Shown here in pieces: positions 56,685-64,000 of a stretch of DNA of 64,000 nucleotides. A program made the translations under genes and the position numbers. The DNA comes from Phascolarctos cinereus (lineage: Eukaryota > Chordata > Mammalia > Diprotodontia > Phascolarctidae). The notes under the pieces were generated by a model that was given only the letters and a program-made list of their open reading frames with translations, had not been told where the DNA came from and made no database searches. Position 1 is the first letter of the stretch, and each line of letters starts with the position of its first letter. The stretch is taken from contig NW_018343991.1 of assembly GCF_002099425.1 (NCBI RefSeq), positions 13,583,001-13,647,000 on the forward strand. The letters are read 5' to 3'.

Positions 56685-57027
56685 CTGAGGAAACAAAGGT
56701 AGAAGAAGAGTAATCAGTATGTGATGGACTGGGGGGGAGCTAAATCCAGTTGCCTGTGTGTGCATCAGAATTCACCATGGGTAGTGTGCTGAATGGGTTT
56801 CATTTCACCCCTAGCTGGGATGTCTCTAAAAAGTGAGCAATGGATTTGTCTCTCTCAGGTATTCTCTCAGGTGGCGAAAAGTTTTTGCACTATGAAAGCA
56901 TCTACTGATCCTGAGTAGAAAAACACTTGGGAAGGAGAAAAGAGAAAAAATAACCTTATTACAATTTGGAAACAATTCTGCTACTGCCACTTTCTGTAAT
57001 TCCTCCTCTTACTCTTTATTACTACAG

Positions 57028-57214
57028 ACATCTGCAGGAAAACACGATCTGGGCTGCAGACATGGTCCAGCTGTGCATTTTCCACCTGAAACCATCATCC
57101 CTTATTACAGATTTCCGCCACCTCAACAGCAAACAAACGTGATGCTTGATATTAAAGAACCTTCAGGAAATAGGCAACAGGAAGCAAGGAAGAAATAACT
57201 GGAAGAGAAGATCG
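57028..57214 (+). other. Plus-strand exon-like segment
   Basis: 187 bp bounded by a pyrimidine-rich acceptor (57000-57027, ending ctacag) and a near-consensus donor (gtgagt at 57215). Frame 0 is open for 56 codons, with PPETIIPYYRFPPPQQQ in the middle, then TAA at 57196, 16 bases before the donor. It may be a last coding exon with an intron in the 3' UTR, a non-coding RNA exon, or a poison exon. The protein is not recognised. It lies in the opposite direction to the minus-strand exon 344 bp away. Confidence 0.4.
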
Positions 57215-58084
57215 GTGAGTGATGTGTCATCTTCACCTGCCAGGAATGCTGTCACATCCCCAGGAGAGATAGAGAAAGAACCATTACGAAACAGTGTGGT
57301 GTTTAATACCCTTGGGGTACTTTCTTATGGTAAGAGTCTTAATGAAATGAACTAACACTTTGTTCCTCTAATGCTTTGTGACCTCTGAGGGAAGGGAGTA
57401 GGAAGAAACTGCCCCTCTGGGGTGATGATTCTCCAATAGTAAAGTTGGCCTCCCTGGAAGACCCTGAATCACTTCCAGGGTAAATGCAAAACAGAAGGAA
57501 AACCAAAGTCTGAGGCAATCTACTTGCTGAATTATCTCCACTAAGATCTTCAGACAAACACTGAGCATCCAATAAGAGAGGAAGCAGAAAAACAGACAGA
57601 CCCAGACCTGCTCAAAATTGAAGGTGCTTTCTGTAAAGGCAATGACTGTACGTTCTGTGCATTTTGACAAATAGGCTGTTTTTATATACGGGCCCAGAAA
57701 AAACCATCTTTCCCCTGAAGAGACCCCCAAAGCTAGATGATTCTACTTTGTCTAAGAACACTATTGTAAAATATTCCTGAAAAGAAAAGTCACCTTTAAT
57801 AGATTTTTTAATTTTAAGGTGAGGAGAAAACTGCCCTTCCCTTAATGGTTATATATGGTAACGCTGGTGAGCCCCGTAAAGCACTCCCTCTCATAAATGA
57901 AAGCCCTTTCAGTATGATAGTCATCTTTCAAGAGGGGCCTCTTAGGCTCTCTTAGCTAAGTCTGTTATTTATAAAGTGCACTGAGTGTTTAAAAGAAGCA
58001 AAACTCTTTTAGGGCACCTGGACACAATGACCTTATAAAGAGGCAAGCATGTAACAAGAATACCTCTGAGCAAAGTCACTTCAA
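57215..58084. promoter_or_regulatory. Repeat-poor block, candidate conserved element at right
   Basis: No repeats recognised. The minus-strand frame 57368-57730 begins after a pyrimidine-rich acceptor-like stretch but reads hydrophobic, unlike a known family. 57860-58010 ('ctctcataaatgaaagccctttcag', 'cttagctaagtctgttatttataaagtgc') is the most conserved-looking part. Confidence 0.3.
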
Positions 58085-58320
58085 GTACCAAGGTAGTTTT
58101 GAGTTGCCAACTCCTACCACGGCAATTCTATCATGGCAATCGCCCTCCAACAAGCCCTGTCCTGTCCTCTGCACTCCTACGTCACCACCCTGACTCAAGG
58201 CCTCATTACTTCTCTCCTAGGATATACCAGAACAGCCTCCTACCATTATCTTGACTCCAGTGTCCTTCCATCCAATCCATTCTGAACAGCTTAACAGAGC
58301 AAGCTTCCCTAAAGCAGTGA
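58085..58320 (+). mobile_element. L2 internal fragment, sense
   Basis: 'gccctgtcctgtcctctgcactcc', 'cctaggatataccagaacagcctcctacc' and 'ccatccaatccattctgaacagc' match the L2 region just before its 3' end. It abuts a separate L2 in the opposite direction. Confidence 0.7.
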
Positions 58321-59735
58321 CTCAATACACATTTATTAAGCATCTACTAGGTACCAACCACTATGAAATGAAAAGAAAGGCAAAAGACAGCCCCTGCTCT
58401 CAAGGAGCGAACAGTCTAATGGAGAAAACAACCTGCAAAGAATGGTGTACAAGGAAACTATAGACAGAATAAATTGGAAATAAATCAACAGTGTAAAAGG
58501 GAACTGACAAATACTTCCTGTAGAAGATGATATTTTAGCTGGGACTTGAAGGAAGCCAGTAGGCTGAGATGAGGGAGAGCATTCCAGGCACGGGGGAATG
58601 GGGGGGAGGATGGAAGACAACCAGTAAAAATACTCTGAGATGGGAGATGAGTGTCTTCCTCAAGGAACAGCACAGAAGTCAATGTAGATAGAATAAAGAA
58701 TATGTGGTGATAGGGTGGTGGTGGGTGTGGTCTTAGTTGTAAGAAGACTGGAAAGGTGTTGTTAGTAGGGGGACAGGTTATGAAGGACTTTGAATGTCAA
58801 GCAGAAGATTTTTCTATCTGATCCAAGAGGCAATACGGAGCCACTGGAGTTAACTGACTAGGAGGTAACATGATTAGCATTAGGAAAATCACTTTGGCAG
58901 TTGAGGGCAGGATAGACTGGAGTGAGGAGAAGCTCATGGCAGGGAGACCACCCAGGCATGAAGTGATAAGGACCCACACCAGGCAATGTCAGAAGAGGGA
59001 AGGGAGCGTATATGAGAGATATTATGATGGTAAAATCAGCAGGCCTTAGCAAGACATTAGACATGGAGAATGAGGAAAAGGAAAAGTCAAGAATAATACC
59101 TAGGTTATGAGCCTGGGTGAGTGGGAGGATGATAAAGGCCTCAACAGGCCTTAAGTTAAGGTCTTAACAGCAAAGTTAAGAAGTGGGGGTAGGTTGGGAG
59201 GAAGGCAATGGTTTCAGTTTTGAACATGTTGAGTTTAAGACGTCTATGGGACATCCAGTTCAAGATGTCCAACAGGTAGTCAGAGGCATGAGACTGGCAG
59301 TCAAAGAGAGGTTAGGTTTGGATAAACAGATTTCAAAATGATCTTAAATATAAACAGAATTTATGAAAGCTGATGAAGTCACCAGATGAAAGAATATAAA
59401 GGGAGAAGAGAAGACGGCCCAGGACAGAACCCTGGGGGACACCTATACTTAGTGGATGTGACCTGGATTTGAGTGGTGAGGGGGGAAAGGAAGAGTCAAA
59501 GACAGCTCTAAAGTTTTGTGACAAGTGACCAGGAGATTGGTAGTGCCACAAGAAGCATGAAGTCACAATGGGGGACAAGTTTAGAGAAGTTTAGTCACAG
59601 ATATGCTGAATTTGAGGCGCTGATAAGACATCTAAGTGGAATTGTCTGTTAAGCAGCTGAAAATGAAAGTCTGAAGTTCAGGAGAGGTCAAGGTTGGAGA
59701 TTTGGGAGTTGTCCACATAAAGGTACTGCTTTTTC
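58320..59735 (-). mobile_element. L2 LINE, antisense, 1.4 kb
   Basis: 3' end at left ('acatttattaagcatctactagg', 'gctctcaaggagcgaacagtc'), body through 'aggcacgggggaatgg', 'gccactggagttaactg' and 'gacgtctatgggacatcc'. The minus frame near 59400-59460 retains LSIGVPQGSVLGRLLFSLYI, the RT motif of L2, the best preserved in the window. The 5' end is truncated near 59.73 kb. Confidence 0.92.
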
Positions 59736-59939
59736 AAATGTCATCCTTTATAGTTACAAGTGACCCTCTCACCTCTGAACTACCAGAGCATTGTTTGTAC
59801 CTCTTAGGCAATGAACACATGCTCCCAGACATAGTTATCTGAATACACTTTATTTCCCCTATCAGGTTCTGAACTCATCAGAACTTAGATGGGGCTTACT
59901 CACTTTAAACAAAGGTATATAAACACAGGGTATTGTATA
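59736..59939. other. No feature recognised
   Basis: Mixed unique sequence. Confidence 0.3.
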
Positions 59940-60205
59940 TAATAATTTTAGCTAACATTTATACAGCACTTACTATGTGCCAGGCACTGTGTTAAGTGCT
60001 TTACAACTATTATCTCATTTGAGCCTCAAAACAACCCTAGGAGGTAGGTGCTATTATTACCCCCATTTTACAGATGAGGAAACAGGCAAACAGAGACTTG
60101 TCCAGGGTCCCACAGCTAGTAAGTGATTGAGGTCAAATTTGAATTCAGGCCTTTCTGACTCTAGCTCTAACCTGGGCACCACCTAGGTGCCTCCTATAGC
60201 AGGGA
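59940..60205 (-). mobile_element. MIR/CORE-SINE with L2-type tail, antisense
   Basis: 'agcacttactatgtgccaggcactgtgttaag', 'attacccccattttacagatgagg' and 'caccacctaggtgcctcc'. The head retains the marsupial 'cacctagg' element. Confidence 0.9.
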
Positions 60206-60800
60206 CTCAGTAAATGCTGGTTGAATGAAAGTATCTCCATCCTTTGGTCACTGCACAGATGGCTGGTGATTTCTCAAGCCTACATATACCAGATTTAGTC
60301 TCTCTGATCAGTTTATCCCATACCTATTTCCTTCCCCATGAAAACAGGAGAAGGGTACCAGTTTTCCATTTTATCCATCATCACCCTTTGTTTTCACAGT
60401 ACAGTCCTATTTGCAGCAAATCTTGGTAGTGCTAGCTACCTCTGGTTATTACAGCTACAGTAGCAGTTTATAAATATTAAACAGATTTCTCCCAGAGGTC
60501 TTGAGGAGAGAGTTCTCTTTGCTTTCTGTGTGTGTTGGGGGGGGCAGGGAATGGGGGAGATGCACTTGGGGAGGGGGAAGAGGGGAGAGAGGAGGCGATG
60601 GTAAGGGAGGATGAGTCAGATGGAGAGAGAGTGTAAGAGACGGCACACACATCAGCAGCTTCTCTACTTCCACAGCCTTTTCAAATGCTCTTATAATAAA
60701 AGCTTTGATGGAGCTCAAAACATGTAGCAGTGCTGAACACATAAATATTAAAGCAAACTTTCGACAGCAGGTTTACTATTCAGACACTGAATACAAGCTG
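60206..60800. promoter_or_regulatory. Repeat-free block with candidate conserved element
   Basis: 60640-60790 is the notable part: 'aaatgctcttataataaaagctttgatgg', 'ataaatattaaagcaaac', with no repeat and no long frame. 60535-60640 is a G-rich simple stretch. A regulatory role is inferred from composition only. Confidence 0.35.
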
Positions 60801-61139
60801 TTCTGTTTATGTTAAGAAAGAGGGAGGAGGGAGAGATGAAGATGGTGGATGGGAAAGTGCTATCTTCCCAGGCAAGCATTTACCAGAAGATCTCACAAAT
60901 CTTCTTCAGATCTGTGGGACTTCTAGATCCAAATTCCTACCCTCTAAAAGAGCACAGTGGGAAAGGAAAGCAATAATATTTTTGCCTAGAAACTACTAAT
61001 GATTATGGGGGAATCCTGAAGGAGTCGAAGTTATCTTTCTCCCAAGGCTATAAAGAAGACACTCTAACCTTAAAGAAAGAAAGTTAGAGAAATCTCTACC
61101 AAACAAAAACAAAGTTTAGGTAGGAAGAGAAGTCTTAAG
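60801..61139. other. No feature recognised
   Basis: A-rich unique sequence. Confidence 0.3.
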
Positions 61140-61620
61140 GGTTTTGCCAAATGGAAATTACTTTAAAAAAACAAGACTTAGAAATTCTAGAAATTCCATT
61201 TCTTGAGGAAGAGGAGGATATTTTAGCCAGAGCGAGAACAAATGAAATCGCAAGGAACAGAATGAAAATCCACTGGAGATTTCATGAAAATCCAGCCAAT
61301 CAAACAACAACCCTATTATGGTTATGGTTACTCCTATGCTGCTGCTTGTGCTACCTTGCCATGGCAGCAAAGCAACAATCCTGAAGGTCTGTTGTGGGGC
61401 TGGGAGGGGGGTGGGGGTGGGATTAGCCTGTGACAACGCATTTCACAGCCAAAGCCATAAGATTTTCTGTTATTGCCTTTTTTATGGAGACAACACAAAG
61501 AAACCCAGACCCTGTCTGTGTTCTAACTACTGGATTCAGCTCCAGGGCAGAAGCTGACAGACCCGTTGACCTGTTTGAAGCCTTGGCTGCCTCCAAATGC
61601 AGATGTGAGCATTTCCTTCT
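61140..61620. promoter_or_regulatory. Repeat-free block with ordered AT-rich motifs
   Basis: 61140-61390 and 61440-61560 have a complex, undecayed look ('gaaattccatttcttgaggaag', 'tgaaaatccagccaatcaaac', 'gattttctgttattgcc'). Contains an inverted CCAAT-type box (ccaatcaa). Short plus frames do not resemble a protein family. Confidence 0.3.
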
Positions 61621-62204
61621 CTAAAGCTTAAAGAAAGGCCACTGTACTACAGGGGTGGCAGCTTCAGGCTGAGGAAGAGTTGGGATTTCAGGATGAGCTG
61701 GGATTCTAGCTGGCTGCCTTTTCTCTTTCCTGGCTCCTTTTCAATGGCCAAATATTCAAGTGGGAGTTTGCCTGAAGCAGCTGCTCCTTGCAACTCCCAA
61801 GACTGTGTATGTTGCGTACACAACAAAGGATAAACCTATTGGCTTGTGTGGCATTAAAAACCCAGAGGAAACGCACTGGTTACCAAGTGGATAAAAATCA
61901 ATACGAAAATGCTTGTTTACAGGGATCTAGGAGGATATTTCAAACCACAAAGAGCACAAGCAAATTAAAGGGCCAAGGGCCAATTTCTAAAATAATTTTA
62001 CAGTCCTTATGTCTTTCTGGCTCGCTACTGATTATATTTGCTTCCAAAATCTTCAGTGCTCTTCTATGCAAAATCACCCTGGTCCCTTATATAATAGTTG
62101 TCTCCTCCTAATATCTCCTCTTAATTTCCAAATGCAATTTGGGGTTAGATTCTGTTAGCAATTTTCACCTGAGATTTAAAAGTCTTTAAGGAACTCCTAC
62201 ATGT
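61621..62204. other. No feature recognised
   Basis: Unique sequence. The 107-codon plus frame at 61788-62111 has no codon bias, start context or splice evidence. Confidence 0.35.
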
Positions 62205-62370
62205 CAGAGAAGTACAGTGGAAAGAGCCTCATACGTCATAAAATCTGAGTTCTGGTTTTGTTTGCACTACTAATAACTATGTGGCCTTGGCCAATTCACT
62301 TATTCTGTCAAGGCTGATCTTCCTCATCTGTAAAATGGGGATAATATATTTGCTGTGAGCATTACATTTG
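62205..62370 (+). mobile_element. MIR, sense
   Basis: 'agtacagtggaaagagcctcatacg', 'tgtggccttggccaattcac' and 'cctcatctgtaaaatggggat'. Confidence 0.92.
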
Positions 62371-62384
62371 AGAACATCTCCTAA

Positions 62385-62650
62385 TTATATTCAATAAATA
62401 CTTACTGAGTCCTTACTATGCATTGAATCACTGATTTAGCACTGCAGGGGATATAATGAGGTGACCCTACCCTTAAGGAGTTTAAGACTACCAGGGAGAA
62501 TGAGACATATGCTCAAAGAACTATTAATGGAGCGAGGAGTTCAAATAAAGAACTATGAAAGTCCTGAGGAAGAAAGTGTTGTAATCAGCTAGAGGTAGAG
62601 GGGAGGGGCAGATCGCAGTGAGCAGTAGGCAGTCAGGAAAGGCTATGTAA
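62385..62650 (-). mobile_element. L2 3' end, antisense
   Basis: 'caataaatacttactgagtccttactatg' and 'cccttaaggagtttaagactacc', then a diverged body. Confidence 0.8.
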
Positions 62651-62734
62651 ACCACCAAGCGATATACGAATCCAAGGGATTACTATTAACTTTTGCTAGG
62701 AACATTTCAAAACTTAAAAGGCTCTGAAGTTGTA

Positions 62735-63135
62735 ATTCACAGAATCCTAGAATCTCAGAGTTCATCTATCCCAACACATAATTGAACAAGGCTACTTTCT
62801 ATAAACAGATACCCAGTGAATAGAAGCAGTCATCCCATCTCCAGTGATGAGGAACCCAAGGATGAGGAACCAACTCTTAAGGTAGCCTACTCTTCTTTTC
62901 AACAGCTCTAACCATTGGAAACTTTTCCTCATAATCTAGCCTTCTGTAACTCCCAACCATTTCTCCAAGTTCTACCATATGGGCCCAAACAAAACAAACC
63001 TAAACCTTCTTTGATATGACGGCCCTCCACAACTTTAAATTGCTCTCCTGAATTTTCATTTTCCATAATTCTGGGGATTCTCTTCCCTTTTTTCCCCTTA
63101 TGGCTTGGAATGGTGATACTTTCCTCATTGCAAGA
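62735..63135 (-). mobile_element. CR1/L3-like LINE 3' end, antisense
   Basis: 'cacagaatcctagaatctcag', 'ttcatctatcccaac', 'tggaaacttttcctcataatctagcc', 'aagttctaccatatgggccc' and 'tgatatgacggccctccac' are in the order of antisense CR1/L3 copies. It may consist of a CR1 tail plus body. Confidence 0.65.
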
Positions 63136-63479
63136 TGACAATTAAACATGACAACACACAAAGCTTTCTCTATCCACAGTTATATAAACTTTTTGAATGT
63201 GTACAAAGATGTCATCATGTCAGTACTTGGCCCTTGAGTAAGATGGGCAAGGAAACTAGCACTAATTCTCAAGTCCATGTTAAGTACCACTCATCCCTCA
63301 GAACCTACCAGGCAGTCTGCAACAAGGGAAGCTGTACTTTGGAAACACTAAGAAGCCGTCTGCAGAAAGGGGCTTTAATGAGCCATCAATTATTCCCAGT
63401 TTGCTTGGCAACCCCAATGCAGGGAGGGAGGAAATCAAAAAATAAAGGAAAAAAAGACCCTGCTGTGCTTGCATCATCA
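63136..63479. other. No feature recognised
   Basis: Unique sequence; the plus frame 63135-63491 is not supported by any other signal. Confidence 0.3.
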
Positions 63480-63700
63480 GCGCTTTTCTGAGACCTCAAG
63501 GGATACATCAGCTGTCATGCTGCCAGCAAACCTTAGAAAATATGTAGGCCATAAAATCAAAGTCAAAAGCTCACATCTAATTAGTATGCAAACAAAATGA
63601 AATAAGAAAGCAACCCGAACTGAAAAACAAAATTAAATCTGAAGGACAGACTGATGAGCTGGTTCTCTTTATGAGCTTTTGTTTTCAGTTGGATTTTTTG
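63480..63700. promoter_or_regulatory. Candidate conserved non-coding element
   Basis: Repeat-free, AT-rich block with 'catctaattagtatgcaaac' (TAATTAGTATGCAAA, adjacent homeodomain and octamer-like cores) and 'ccataaaatcaaagtcaaaagc' (TCF/LEF-like TCAAAG). Function inferred. Confidence 0.4.
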
Positions 63701-64000
63701 GGGAGGGAAGGAATAACAGATGGGTGCTACACTCCTAGAGCTGAGCATGCTGCTAAGGCCCCTCACTCCCCCAGTACATCACAACCACGTCTTATTTACC
63801 ACCTCAATACATACACCCACTCAATTCCATCACATTTACATTTGTTTCCTGGCAGCATCTATGCAAATACACCAAGCTGTCCAGATATATCTTGCTTTGG
63901 ACTGGATGGTACAGACTGCAGGCAACTGGCATCACCCACCAAGGTGGACAAGATGAGCCTCCACTGTGCTCAGTGCTTCGCCTAACTTTTCATCTGCAGT
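63701..64000. other. Unassigned right edge
   Basis: Overlapping short frames, no repeat and no supported gene up to the window end. Confidence 0.3.

Noticed and set aside
57368-57730. 120-codon minus-strand frame as an upstream exon of the 56.6 kb gene
   Set aside because: It has a pyrimidine-rich start but reads hydrophobic and low-complexity, and no donor in the matching phase was found.
59333-59578. Minus-strand reverse transcriptase gene
   Set aside because: The PQGSVLG motif is real, but it lies in an L2 copy that is truncated at its 5' end and frame-broken.
61788-62111. 107-codon plus-strand frame
   Set aside because: No family resemblance, no start context, no splice signals; chance frame in AT-rich DNA.

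Overview
The window is mammalian nuclear DNA, almost certainly from a marsupial and probably an Australian-type one (inferred). The diagnostic signal is the SINE content. There are many copies of a tRNA-headed CORE-SINE that begins GGGGCAGCTAGGTGGC. One class carries a BovB/RTE-like tail (MAR1-like). A second class ends in a short 'aaccccaattgcc' segment (WALLSI/WSINE1-like). The rest is marsupial-type L1 and ORF2-poor L1 derivatives, abundant L2, a BovB-clade RTE fragment and scattered MIR. All family names come from memory of consensus sequences; no library search was run, so subfamily names are approximate.

No complete protein-coding gene is visible. Left part (1-10.6 kb): an antisense L2 with two SINEs inside it, a BovB-type RTE 3' end, a quiet unique block at 5.87-6.33 kb, a decayed minisatellite around 6.5-7.0 kb, and a duplicated CCA-containing module at 9.2 and 10.1 kb. 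Middle part (10.6-38.2 kb): two parallel ORF1-plus-3'-end L1 derivatives (10.6-14.2 and 33.3-38.2 kb), an antisense L1 broken by two apparent retroviral LTR fossils (15.6-18.7 kb) with an 81-bp-arm hairpin, a palindromic hAT MITE, an almost full-length sense L2 (28.3-31.3 kb), and a processed SUMO2 pseudogene set inside the 3' end of the second L1. Region 38-51 kb: antisense L1, L2 and CR1/L3-like remains, a Tc1-like transposase scrap and an inverted L1 pair.

Region 51-64 kb has lower repeat density and the only evidence of host genes. A good minus-strand terminal coding exon (splice acceptor, 28 codons, stop, ATTAAA signal) lies at about 56.46-56.68 kb. A plus-strand exon-like segment with strong splice sites at both ends lies at 57.03-57.21 kb. 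Several repeat-free AT-rich blocks with homeobox-type TAATTA cores (5.9, 23.2, 51.1-51.6, 54.8, 57.9, 60.7, 61.2 and 63.5 kb) look like candidate conserved non-coding elements. That is inference and needs cross-species alignment.

I found no prokaryotic features, CRISPR arrays, rRNA or functional tRNA genes, and no convincing novel multi-gene system.
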